Assembly: GCA_016180275.1 (NCBI GenBank)
Contig: JACPBN010000078.1
Location: forward strand, 1 to 24,010
Reading direction: 5' to 3'
Source: Candidatus Woesearchaeota archaeon
GTDB lineage: Archaea; Nanobdellota; Nanobdellia; Woesearchaeales; UBA10200
Length of the DNA: 24,010 bases
A program made the position numbers and the translations under genes. This document shows positions 8,782 through 16,011 of the stretch, one piece after another. Numbering within the stretch: position 1 is the first letter of the stretch; every line of letters begins with the position of its first letter. Under the pieces are notes generated by a model. It was given only the letters and a program-made list of their open reading frames with translations, was not told the DNA's origin and did no database searches.

Positions 8782-10020
8782 ATGAATCCAACCTATATGA
8801 TTTTAGTGTATTTAGTATGGTTTTTGGCAACATATTTCGTAGTTACACTTATCTTAGTTCTCATAGCAAACAGAAAGAATTTATACGAAAACAGGATTTT
8901 TGATGATGCTGCAACATTGCCATTTGTTTCTATAGTAATTTCTGCATACAATGAAGAACAAAAAATAGAAGATACCCTCAAGTCATTAAAAAAAATAGAT
9001 TATAATAAGATCGAGTTCATAATTGTGAATGACGGAAGCAATGATAAAACAAGTGATGTTGCAAGAAAATATTTAGATGATAAGAGATTTATTTTAATTG
9101 ATAATAGCAATAATAAGGGAAAAGCTGCTTGCCTAAACCAAGGCATTAAAATAGCAAAAGGTGAATTTATTGCAACAATGGATGCTGATTCAATGGCTTC
9201 TCCTGATATTATTAAACGTACACTGCCTTATTTTGATGAGCATGCAATAGGCGCAGTCACTGTAAGTGTAGAAGCAAGAAATCCTTCTACATTCCTGCAA
9301 AGGATAATAGATTTAGAATATATAATAGGGCTTTCATTATTTTTAAAATTATTATCGACATTTAATTGTTTATTCGTTACTCCAGGGCCATTTTCAATCT
9401 ACAGATCCTCTGTTCTAAGAAAGATTGATGGATTTGACGAGGACAATATTACAGAAGATATGGAAATTGCATTTAGAATACATAAATCTGGCTACAAGAT
9501 TAAAAGCTGTATAGATACAAAAGTCCGGACATTATTGCCTGATGATTTTAAGAGTTTATACAGGCAGAGGAAAAGATGGTATTCAGGAGCAATAAAGACA
9601 TATTATCAGCATAGAGAGATGTTATTTAATAGAAAATTTGGATATTTCGGATTTTTTATTCCGTTTAATATAATACTTATTACATTAGGTATTGTTTTGT
9701 TTCTGTATTCAACATACTTAGGCTTAAGTAAATTAATAGAGAACATTTATTATTACCATTATACCAACTATAATTTTTTCGAGAATTTTTTGGACTGGAA
9801 TTTTGACATATTAACATATGGCGGAGTTTCAGTGCTAAGCTTCACTGCATTTTTAGGCACATTGTTAATTATGTTTGTTGGATTAAAATATGCCAGAATA
9901 AGGTATAAAGAAAAGAAGATAGGCATGTTAGGGTATCCGTTTATATTTTTTTTATACCAGATATTCTGGGTAGCTTCATATTTCTCAGTCATTAGGGGGA
10001 AAAAGGTAAAATGGCGATAA
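8782..10020 (+). CDS. Processive family 2 glycosyltransferase, membrane polysaccharide-synthase type
   Basis: 412 residues; AGGTG (8772-8776) precedes the ATG. Layout is that of hyaluronan / poly-N-acetylglucosamine / cellulose synthase-like enzymes: one N-terminal membrane span (about 6-29), a cytoplasmic GT-A domain, then three C-terminal spans (about 285-312, 352-373, 383-403). The GT-A domain shows SAYNEE (54-59), NDGS with the nucleotide-binding Asp84, the metal-binding DAD (134-136), TPGPFSIYR near 200-208, the catalytic-base motif TED (224-226) and QRKRW (262-266), the acceptor/product-binding motif of processive GT2 enzymes. All key residues are present. Such enzymes polymerise a nucleotide-activated sugar and pass the chain across the membrane; sugar and product cannot be told from sequence. 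The stop overlaps the next start by 10 bases, indicating co-translation with the thioredoxin-like gene. Confidence 0.88.
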   Translation: MNPTYMILVYLVWFLATYFVVTLILVLIANRKNLYENRIFDDAATLPFVSIVISAYNEEQKIEDTLKSLKKIDYNKIEFIIVNDGSNDKTSDVARKYLDDKRFILIDNSNNKGKAACLNQGIKIAKGEFIATMDADSMASPDIIKRTLPYFDEHAIGAVTVSVEARNPSTFLQRIIDLEYIIGLSLFLKLLSTFNCLFVTPGPFSIYRSSVLRKIDGFDEDNITEDMEIAFRIHKSGYKIKSCIDTKVRTLLPDDFKSLYRQRKRWYSGAIKTYYQHREMLFNRKFGYFGFFIPFNIILITLGIVLFLYSTYLGLSKLIENIYYYHYTNYNFFENFLDWNFDILTYGGVSVLSFTAFLGTLLIMFVGLKYARIRYKEKKIGMLGYPFIFFLYQIFWVASYFSVIRGKKVKWR

Positions 10021-10709
10021 AAAAAAACATTAAAAACATATTTATTCTTGGATTTATTATTACAATTGTTCTGCTTTCTATAATTATATTTGTAAACAAA
10101 ACATTAGATAAAGAAAGGGAGAAAGTAATAGACACGCAGATTGAAGAAGTTATCAACGGCTTTAACCAGATGCAGACATTATTGGGCATGGGAGACACAT
10201 ATGGGAATAAGATGACATGCCTGATATTTGAGAACATGCTGCATGACCTTGATAAGTCCATTTGGGAGCTTGGCCAGAGAATAGACCTGTATAGGCAAAC
10301 AAGTGAAGAGTTTTTCAAATCTCCTTATTACAGGCAGCAAAAAAAGTTTTTCAACGAGAAAGAGGTTTTCTATCTTAACCTGCTGCGAGGAGTAAAGCAG
10401 AAATGCGGCTTTGAGCAGCCAATAATACTTTTCTTTTACAGGAACAGCGGAGACTGCAAGAAATGCGATGACCAGTCATTTGTGCTTTCAGATATAAACG
10501 AGAAGATAGATGAGGAAATCTCAATATTCTCATTTGACATGGACATGAATCTGACAACATTAAAGATACTCAACCAGTATTATGAGATAGATGAATACCC
10601 TTGTTTAGTCATAGATGACAAGAGATATTGTGGAATGCAGGACAAAAACATAATAATAAAGAATCTCTGCATGGTCGCAAATATCTCTGTTTGCCAGGAA
10701 TACCAATAA
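10011..10709 (+). CDS. Membrane-anchored thioredoxin-fold protein with CxxC motif
   Basis: 232 residues, starting inside the end of the glycosyltransferase gene (10-base overlap, AAAGGT just before ATG). A short basic N-terminus and one membrane span (about 8-28) are followed by a charged helical region (30-130). A compact C-terminal domain then begins with hydrophobic strand PIILFFYRNSG, followed by the redox-type motif CKKC (149-152). A later YPCLVI segment puts Pro197 where thioredoxins have the cis-proline. More cysteines (70, 132, 198, 207, 219, 228) could form structural disulfides. Probable thiol-disulfide oxidoreductase outside the membrane, helping fold Cys-rich envelope proteins such as the one encoded at 1-7624. 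The fold call rests on motif order; the partner is inference. Confidence 0.72.
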   Translation: MAIKKNIKNIFILGFIITIVLLSIIIFVNKTLDKEREKVIDTQIEEVINGFNQMQTLLGMGDTYGNKMTCLIFENMLHDLDKSIWELGQRIDLYRQTSEEFFKSPYYRQQKKFFNEKEVFYLNLLRGVKQKCGFEQPIILFFYRNSGDCKKCDDQSFVLSDINEKIDEEISIFSFDMDMNLTTLKILNQYYEIDEYPCLVIDDKRYCGMQDKNIIIKNLCMVANISVCQEYQ

Positions 10710-10760
10710 AGGCACTTAGGCATCGTTCATATTTTCTATGGTGCTATATTTCCATCAAAA

Positions 10761-10767
10761 ATTTAAA
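10761..10767 (+). promoter_or_regulatory. TATA box of the GT39-like gene
   Basis: ATTTAAA is centred about 26 bases before the ATG at 10790. This fits a leaderless transcript and supports that start over the frame's upstream ATG at 10628, which lies inside the preceding gene. Confidence 0.5.
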
Positions 10768-10789
10768 CTCTCCTGAATTCTTAGTAGAT

Positions 10790-12280
10790 ATGGTTAATAG
10801 TAAAATTAAATATGGTTTACTTAAGTACAATTACTCAATAATATGTTTAGCTGCATTAATAGCAGGATATTTGATCTTAAAAGTTAATTTAGCATTCTCA
10901 TATCATGAAGTTATCTGGGATGAAGCTGTTTATATAGGCATTGGAAAATATATATATTCATTAGGTGAGATAGGAGTTTGGGAGAGTATAAGGCCGCTCG
11001 GATTATCTTTAATACTTGGACTAATATGGAAGAGTGGGCTGCCTGTTGCTTTATTTTCTGAGTTAGCTATAATTTTATTTAGTGCCATTAATATAGCAAT
11101 GGTATATGTTATAACAAAACAACTAAGCAATGAAAAAGCTGCCCTCTTTGCTTCAATAATATTTACAATCTCGCCGATATTTTTTTACCAATCATCATTC
11201 ATATTAACACATATTCCGGCGATTTTCTTTACATTAGTTGCAATATATTTAGTGGTCAAGGAGAGATATTTTTACTCAGGGATGTTTATAGCAGTTGGAT
11301 TCTTGTTTAGATATCCTCAAGGGGTATTATTGGCTGCTATTTGTGCATATATCCTGATTAATAGAGAAAATAGGAAGAGACCGTATTTAAAATACAGACA
11401 CCTGAAAGAAGCATTTAGAAAAATTTTCTTAATTTTAGCTGGATTTTTAGTGATATTATTTCCATTATTGATATTAAATTATATCAAATATGATGGAAAC
11501 GTATTATTGCCTTTTATTGAAGCAGGTAAACACCAAGGAAATATTGTGTATCAAATACAAAGTCCAGTATACAATATATTTTTTTATCTAATAGAATTGC
11601 TCAGGCAAAATCCTCTGTTGATATTTGCTTTTATTGGAATTTTCTTTTATTACAGAGAAAGGGAAAAATCAAAAACATATCCATGCAGTATAATAATATT
11701 TGCCTCATTTTTATTGCCGTTTCTTTACTATACTGCTATTGTAAACAAGCAATTGAGGTTTTCAATTGAGTTTTTGCCTTACCTGTCGATATTAGCAGGA
11801 TATGGATTGCATGAGACGTATGATAAAATAAGTTATAAAAAGATTGTGAGAGTGATGTTTATTGTTATTGTATTAGTTTTAATGTCAGTCCCTTTAAACA
11901 TAAATTATGAGCAATATGTATGGAGAACAGATGTTGAAACTGAAACGACTGCCAAAGTCCATAAATATTTTCTTAACAATAACCTAACTCTGCCAGTGTT
12001 AACGACGGACCCCACATTCCTCGCTTACACTGATGTTAAGGCTTATTCTTTTTACGAAGACATCCCTACTGCATTGATCAATTATGGCACATACCGTAAT
12101 AAGTCTGCATATATATTATATAATACAGAATTTTACCCTTGCTATAATGAAGAAAAGTGTAAAGATAGGCAATTATTATTTGAGGTAATAAAGTCAGAAA
12201 ATGAATTGATTTTTAATAAAGATACTTTTTACATATTTAGAAATAATGATTACAACCTATCAAATAGCCTACTTGACTAA
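10790..12280 (+). CDS. GT39 / PMT_2-like polytopic glycosyltransferase
   Basis: 496 residues from ATG 10790. The frame is open further upstream, but that part overlaps the thioredoxin-like gene and encodes no convincing protein. The layout is typical of GT-C enzymes of the ArnT / dolichyl-phosphate-mannose mannosyltransferase group: an N-terminal span (about 16-34), a loop holding IWDEAVY (about 42-48) whose acidic Asp-Glu pair is the expected catalytic site, then about eight to ten further spans (including QSSFILTHIPAIFFTLVAIY and GMFIAVGFLFRYPQG), and a soluble C-terminal domain of about 120 residues outside the membrane. Such enzymes move a sugar from a polyprenyl phosphate to protein or lipid. 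The convergent gene just downstream looks like the synthase for such a donor. The acceptor is not evident; the giant surface protein is a candidate. Confidence 0.8.
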   Translation: MVNSKIKYGLLKYNYSIICLAALIAGYLILKVNLAFSYHEVIWDEAVYIGIGKYIYSLGEIGVWESIRPLGLSLILGLIWKSGLPVALFSELAIILFSAINIAMVYVITKQLSNEKAALFASIIFTISPIFFYQSSFILTHIPAIFFTLVAIYLVVKERYFYSGMFIAVGFLFRYPQGVLLAAICAYILINRENRKRPYLKYRHLKEAFRKIFLILAGFLVILFPLLILNYIKYDGNVLLPFIEAGKHQGNIVYQIQSPVYNIFFYLIELLRQNPLLIFAFIGIFFYYREREKSKTYPCSIIIFASFLLPFLYYTAIVNKQLRFSIEFLPYLSILAGYGLHETYDKISYKKIVRVMFIVIVLVLMSVPLNINYEQYVWRTDVETETTAKVHKYFLNNNLTLPVLTTDPTFLAYTDVKAYSFYEDIPTALINYGTYRNKSAYILYNTEFYPCYNEEKCKDRQLLFEVIKSENELIFNKDTFYIFRNNDYNLSNSLLD

Positions 12281-12955
12281 TGCCTTTAAGAAGGCAAATA
12301 TTTGTCTAATCCCTATCTTTGTTTTGCCATGCTCTCTTAATAAGAAATCATAATTTACTTCTGCAACCCCGGTATCTTTAGGCAGATATTTCAACATATC
12401 AAACAGCACTTTATACCCTGTTTTTTCAAACTTATGCCCGTGCTTATTTAATATTTCAGTAATAAGTTTTGTTTTTGCTGCGAAGAAGCCAGACATCGGA
12501 TCATTATAATGCACTCTTAATTTTGCTAACTTAGTCGCGATTACAGAAAGTAATTTTCTGTGCAATGACCAAGGCTCTTTTATCTTATTTCTTGTGCCGA
12601 TTATAAGAGAATGATTATCAAGAGCTGCAATAAGCTCATTAACTTTTTCAGGCGGATGCTGCAAGTCTCCGTCCATCACGACAAGGTTTTCAGTTGTGGC
12701 TATTTTTGCTGCATCTATAACGCTTGCGCACAAGCCTTTGATTTTTTCATTTCTTCGGTCTAATAATATAATGTTAGAAAAACTGTCTGAAAGATTTTTG
12801 ACTATTTGCTGTGTGCCATCTTTGCTGCCGTCATCTGCAACGATAATGTTGATTTTAGGGTATAACTCAACCAGATTGTTTAATAGCAGGCCTATATTCC
12901 CTGTTTCATTTAAAGTAGGGATGATAATGGTAGTATTAGAATAATCAGCAGCCAT
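12269..12955 (-). CDS. Dolichyl-phosphate-mannose-synthase-like family 2 glycosyltransferase
   Basis: 228 residues, a compact soluble GT-A domain without C-terminal membrane spans, as in DPM1-type synthases. Motifs in order are IPTLNE (12-17), ADDGSKDGT (40-48), metal-binding DGDLQHPPE (95-103), DPMSGFF (142-148), KTGYK (168-172) and FLLREHGKTKIG (184-195), all characteristic of polyprenyl-phosphate mannose or glucose synthases. The expected reaction is sugar transfer from GDP-mannose (or UDP-glucose) to a polyprenyl phosphate on the cytoplasmic membrane face. Its 3' end overlaps by 12 bases the 3' end of the convergent GT39-like gene, which probably uses the lipid-linked sugar. Other GT2 lipid-sugar synthases share these motifs, so mannose is likely but not proven. 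Confidence 0.85.
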   Translation of the reverse strand: MAADYSNTTIIIPTLNETGNIGLLLNNLVELYPKINIIVADDGSKDGTQQIVKNLSDSFSNIILLDRRNEKIKGLCASVIDAAKIATTENLVVMDGDLQHPPEKVNELIAALDNHSLIIGTRNKIKEPWSLHRKLLSVIATKLAKLRVHYNDPMSGFFAAKTKLITEILNKHGHKFEKTGYKVLFDMLKYLPKDTGVAEVNYDFLLREHGKTKIGIRQIFAFLKALVK

Positions 12956-13023
12956 TTTTCATTGATTTAGTTTTTATTATCATTTTATTTTTGCTAATTT
13001 ATTAAGATGTATTTTTTCTTTTA

Positions 13024-13497
13024 TTATTTCTTTTTTGGTTTGATCTTTATGAAATCCCCCAATGTAAACCCCTCTTTTTTATCTTGCTGTATTTTCACAT
13101 CAGGCTCTTTAAATACTTCAACTAATTTTATATGCAGAATTTTCTCGAATTTTTTAGCTTGATCCAGGGGCATTTCAAAGCTGTTTGTCTCGATCTTATG
13201 CAGTATAGAAAGCTTTTCATTTAATAATTTAGCAAAATCCTCTTGGTTTAATTTAAGTTGCTCGCGTTTTTTTCTTATTAATTCTGAATAGTTTGCTATT
13301 ATGAATTCTTCTGGTTCTTTTGGCTTTTCATTAAGGTATTGTTCATTAGTCGCTGCTTTATCAGCATTCTTTAAAGCAGGCCTTATAACTCCAAGTACTT
13401 TGCCGTATTTACTGCAATTTCCGCATACTATTAGCTCACTTCCCTCAATTTTTGCCCTATACAGTTCACCTTGTTTTCCGCATAAATCACATAACAT
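13024..13497 (-). CDS. mbf1: Archaeal multiprotein bridging factor 1 (zinc ribbon plus XRE-type HTH)
   Basis: 157 residues from ATG 13497, chosen because GGTGA (13506-13502) lies 4 bases upstream. The longer frame start at 13545 would place coding sequence over the TATA box. The N-terminus is a zinc ribbon, LCDLCGKQ and VCGNCSKYG, with ligands Cys3, Cys6, Cys25 and Cys28. A linker of about 40 residues precedes a Cro/C1-type helix-turn-helix (about 72-130) with LIRKKREQLKLNQEDFAKLL and a second helix pair. The tail is Lys-rich (IKPKKK). This is the archaeal MBF1 layout (TIGR00270-like). Archaeal MBF1 has been reported to bind the small ribosomal subunit, and eukaryotic EDF1/MBF1 acts at collided ribosomes. 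It lies 132 bases downstream of pelota on the same strand but has its own promoter. Confidence 0.9.
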   Translation of the reverse strand: MLCDLCGKQGELYRAKIEGSELIVCGNCSKYGKVLGVIRPALKNADKAATNEQYLNEKPKEPEEFIIANYSELIRKKREQLKLNQEDFAKLLNEKLSILHKIETNSFEMPLDQAKKFEKILHIKLVEVFKEPDVKIQQDKKEGFTLGDFIKIKPKKK

Positions 13498-13501
13498 AAT
13501 T

Positions 13502-13541
13502 TCACCATCAAAGAGATTATAGATGTATATATATATATTTG
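13502..13541 (-). promoter_or_regulatory. Promoter and ribosome binding site of mbf1
   Basis: The minus strand has a long alternating A/T TATA element at about 13541-13525, then GGTGA at 13506-13502 and ATG at 13497. A start site about 26 bases below the TATA centre falls near 13507, giving a leader of about 10 bases that just includes the ribosome binding site. Confidence 0.55.
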
Positions 13542-13629
13542 ACACCCTATTACTGGAGATACTAATTATTAGTTGTTATTTTATTTAAATATTTTATGCA
13601 GTAAAGTGCGAAATATACATATGACTAAG

Positions 13630-14700
13630 TCAATAATGCAATTTATATCTCAATAATGCTGCAATGCCCCCTAAGCCATCTAATTTCTTGCCGCCTTCAT
13701 GTTCAGAGGAGATGACATTAACCTCTCCTTTCATGCCATCTGTTTGCTTTAGTAGTTTATCCACTTCCTGAAATTTATTTTCTTCTCTGCGCGTAAAAAT
13801 AAACTTATCTGTAATTAATATGGATTCAGCTGCACCTGCTTCAACAGCTTCTTTAGTTTCTTTTAAGCCATAAACTGCAAGAGCTTGCTTTGATATCTCA
13901 GATAATAATTTTTCAACTAAGTTAATTTCTTTAGCTGTTCTCTCTTGCTTTAGAACTTCTTTTACTTCAGGACGCTTTAATACTTCATTTATTCCGTTCT
14001 TGCCGACTGCATTGCATGTTGCTAGAATGATTTTTTTCTTTAGCTCTTGGTCTTTAAGCTCTTTCATTAAATCTTCTTTAAAAAATGCCGGAGATGCTAA
14101 AACAATATGATTGATATTTAAACGAACTGCATAATCTTTTAATTTATTTATTATTTCTTCATAAAAATTCAGGGATAGTTTGTTCAATTTAGTTAAATCC
14201 CCTTTCTTTTGCACATTACCGGTAAATTCAGTAAGAATTTCAAACCCATATTTTTTAATTAATGATAGGGTAGCCTCTTCTCTGTCAAATACGCAGACAA
14301 GTATATGGGTATCTTTCTGCTCAGCTGCCTCCTTAAGCTTGTCTAATTGGTATTTATACCATTTTGGTTTTATGACGGTGATTGTTGTCTGCTCTTCTAC
14401 ATTAAAGCTATGATGCTCGCCTTTGCTTACCTCTTCACTAGCTTCATTTATTCTGCCTAATATCCTAAGAGAATCTTTGGTATAGGCTAATTTCTCAACT
14501 TCTATTGAGATGAATACTGGCTTTCTTATCACAGAAGATGAGGTTTCATCGCTTGAGCTTCCTGTTTTTATTTTCCTGATAGTTTTGCCTTTGACAGTAT
14601 CGCCAACATCAATAACCTGGCTAAGGTACCATAAATCGTCCAATGTCTGTATTTGAAGCTTATATTCGCATTTTTTAATATTAGAATGGAGTATTTTCAT
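13630..14700 (-). CDS. pelA: Archaeal pelota (Dom34) mRNA surveillance / ribosome rescue factor
   Basis: 356 residues, the usual length for archaeal pelota, with all three domains. The N-terminal Sm-like domain (1-125) contains TLDDLWYLSQVIDVGDTV (about 19-36), TIRKI, and the family signature GEHHSFNVEE before WYKYQLDKLKEA. The central domain (about 130-260) carries HILVCVFDREEATL and NHIVLASPAFF. The eRF1-like C-terminal domain (about 262-356) ends with the highly conserved EGGKKLDGLGGIAALLRY. Like other pelotas it lacks the GGQ peptide-release motif of aRF1. Pelota enters the A site of stalled ribosomes and, with aEF1A and ABCE1, splits them. The ATG is 28 bases from a TATA element shared with the divergent gene at 14753, implying a leaderless transcript. 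mbf1 follows on the same strand. Confidence 0.95.
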   Translation of the reverse strand: MKILHSNIKKCEYKLQIQTLDDLWYLSQVIDVGDTVKGKTIRKIKTGSSSDETSSSVIRKPVFISIEVEKLAYTKDSLRILGRINEASEEVSKGEHHSFNVEEQTTITVIKPKWYKYQLDKLKEAAEQKDTHILVCVFDREEATLSLIKKYGFEILTEFTGNVQKKGDLTKLNKLSLNFYEEIINKLKDYAVRLNINHIVLASPAFFKEDLMKELKDQELKKKIILATCNAVGKNGINEVLKRPEVKEVLKQERTAKEINLVEKLLSEISKQALAVYGLKETKEAVEAGAAESILITDKFIFTRREENKFQEVDKLLKQTDGMKGEVNVISSEHEGGKKLDGLGGIAALLRYKLHY

Positions 14701-14721
14701 GTATGAACAAAATAGAAAAAC

Positions 14722-14733
14722 ATATATATATAA
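14722..14733. promoter_or_regulatory. Shared bidirectional TATA element between pelA and the gene at 14753
   Basis: The near-palindromic ATATATATATAAA core is centred at about 14728. It is about 28 bases from pelA's ATG (14700, minus) and about 25 from the ATG at 14753 (plus), so one element has the right leaderless spacing for both divergent genes. No other TATA candidate lies between the two starts. Confidence 0.6.
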
Positions 14734-14752
14734 AGGTTTTTATTCTTCGAAA

Positions 14753-15991
14753 ATGAATACAGCTATGAAAAGAGGGTTGTTTAGTAATCCAGGTAAATTA
14801 GGAAGGAAAGCGCAAAAGCCGCAGGGAGCGGCAGGAGCAGCTGTCTTAATAATAGTAATAACAGTGTTAATAATTATTTATATTGTATTTCTTCCGGCAA
14901 GTGAACGTAACAAGATTCTTGATACCAGCACATCTGGAGGCTCTGGTAGTTCAGGTTCTTCAGGCTTAAAGAAATTCAGTGTTACTGTATTGCAGGTTAA
15001 TCCCGGCAGAATGGATTTCCAGGCAAATGATAGGATAGAGCATTTATTGCCTGCCGTTAATTTAATGACAAAGAAGGAAGGTCAAGTATTAGAAGAAGTT
15101 GGCGGCATCTATGTAAAAAGCGGAGTATTTACAAAAGAGCCTCAAAAAATGACATTTACAATAAACGAGCTTGATAATGTTGAGAACGTATTATTAAGTT
15201 TTAATGTAAAAGTTGCTTCTGGCAGATTGATTGTGCAATTAAACAGTCAAGAAATTTTTAATTCTGAGATAAAAGGAAGCATAGAGCCTATTACCATCAA
15301 AAAAAATGAGCTTAAGAACATAAACACTTTAGAGTTTAGTGTTTCTTCTCCTGGAATAGCTTTCTGGAAGGTTAATGAATATAGTTTAGAAAAGGTTAAA
15401 GTTACTGGAGATGTAAAAGATATAACTGGCCAAAAAGCTAAAACAGTCTTTATAGTAGATGAGCAAGAGGAAGACTCTGCTTCAAAAGTAAAACTAAGCT
15501 TTGTGCCTGAATGTGATCCTAAAAAAGCAGGGAAATTAACTGTTACTTTAAACGGAAATCCATTATTTACTGGCATTCCTGACTGTGGCACGCCTTTCTT
15601 TCAAGAATATAGTAATGCTTATTTATTAAAAGGAGAAAATACATTCGAAGCTTCTGCCGATGGCCAATATTTGCTTGATAGAATTAGCATTGAAACAAAG
15701 CTAAAGCAGCCAAGAGATTTTGTTTTTGACTTCCAGATTAATGAGAGTGTATTTAAAGAAATCCAGCTTGGAAAAGCAAAAAGCAATTTGACATTTACTT
15801 TTGTTGATGATAATGAAGATAAAGAAGCTCAGCTTATACTAAATGGCCACAAGCTTGTATTAAGCACATCTTCTGGCTCATATTCAAGATTAGTTGACCC
15901 ATTCTTAAGGCAGGACTTTAATTATTTGAAGATTATACCTAAAAAGAAGATGTTTGTGCCGGAGATTAGGCTAAATATAAAGAAAGATTAA
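14753..15991 (+). CDS. Membrane-anchored protein with three beta-rich repeats, function unknown
   Basis: 412 residues from ATG 14753, chosen for its TATA spacing; an ATG at 14699 overlaps pelA's start codon and would put the TATA box inside the gene. A basic N-terminus is followed by KPQGAAGAAVLIIVITV, a membrane span (about 27-48) and a Gly/Ser linker (about 59-71). The leader loosely resembles archaeal pilin-type signals (GlyAla after a basic stretch) but lacks the usual acidic +5 residue. The outer part appears to hold three beta-sandwich repeats, each with a line such as LIVQLNSQEIF, LTVTLNGNPLF or AQLILNGHKLV, then a segment such as NTLEFS, NTFEAS or NYLKII and a closing strand. A Cys pair lies in the second repeat. 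I do not recognise the family; a structural surface or carbohydrate-binding role is possible. Confidence 0.75.
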   Translation: MNTAMKRGLFSNPGKLGRKAQKPQGAAGAAVLIIVITVLIIIYIVFLPASERNKILDTSTSGGSGSSGSSGLKKFSVTVLQVNPGRMDFQANDRIEHLLPAVNLMTKKEGQVLEEVGGIYVKSGVFTKEPQKMTFTINELDNVENVLLSFNVKVASGRLIVQLNSQEIFNSEIKGSIEPITIKKNELKNINTLEFSVSSPGIAFWKVNEYSLEKVKVTGDVKDITGQKAKTVFIVDEQEEDSASKVKLSFVPECDPKKAGKLTVTLNGNPLFTGIPDCGTPFFQEYSNAYLLKGENTFEASADGQYLLDRISIETKLKQPRDFVFDFQINESVFKEIQLGKAKSNLTFTFVDDNEDKEAQLILNGHKLVLSTSSGSYSRLVDPFLRQDFNYLKIIPKKKMFVPEIRLNIKKD

Positions 15992-16011
15992 TGATATTTT
16001 TAGCATAATAA

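Noticed and set aside
9992..10318. Minus-strand frame of 108 codons antisense to the thioredoxin-like gene
   Set aside because: Composition and lack of motifs mark it as a shadow of the overlapping plus-strand gene.
10628..10789. Upstream extension of the GT39-like protein (start at 10628)
   Set aside because: It overlaps the thioredoxin-like gene and encodes no recognisable segment; ATG 10790 has a TATA box at leaderless distance and begins just before the first membrane span.
13498..13545. Longer start for mbf1 (13545)
   Set aside because: It would translate the TATA box into an Ile/Tyr repeat; GGTGA lies right before ATG 13497, and the zinc-ribbon cysteines follow at the usual place.
14699..14752. 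Start of the beta-repeat protein at 14699
   Set aside because: It overlaps pelA's start codon and places the shared TATA element inside the gene; ATG 14753 has the right spacing.
15247..15591. Minus-strand frame of 114 codons inside the beta-repeat gene
   Set aside because: It is antisense to a well-supported gene, lacks any recognisable motif and has no promoter or ribosome binding site.
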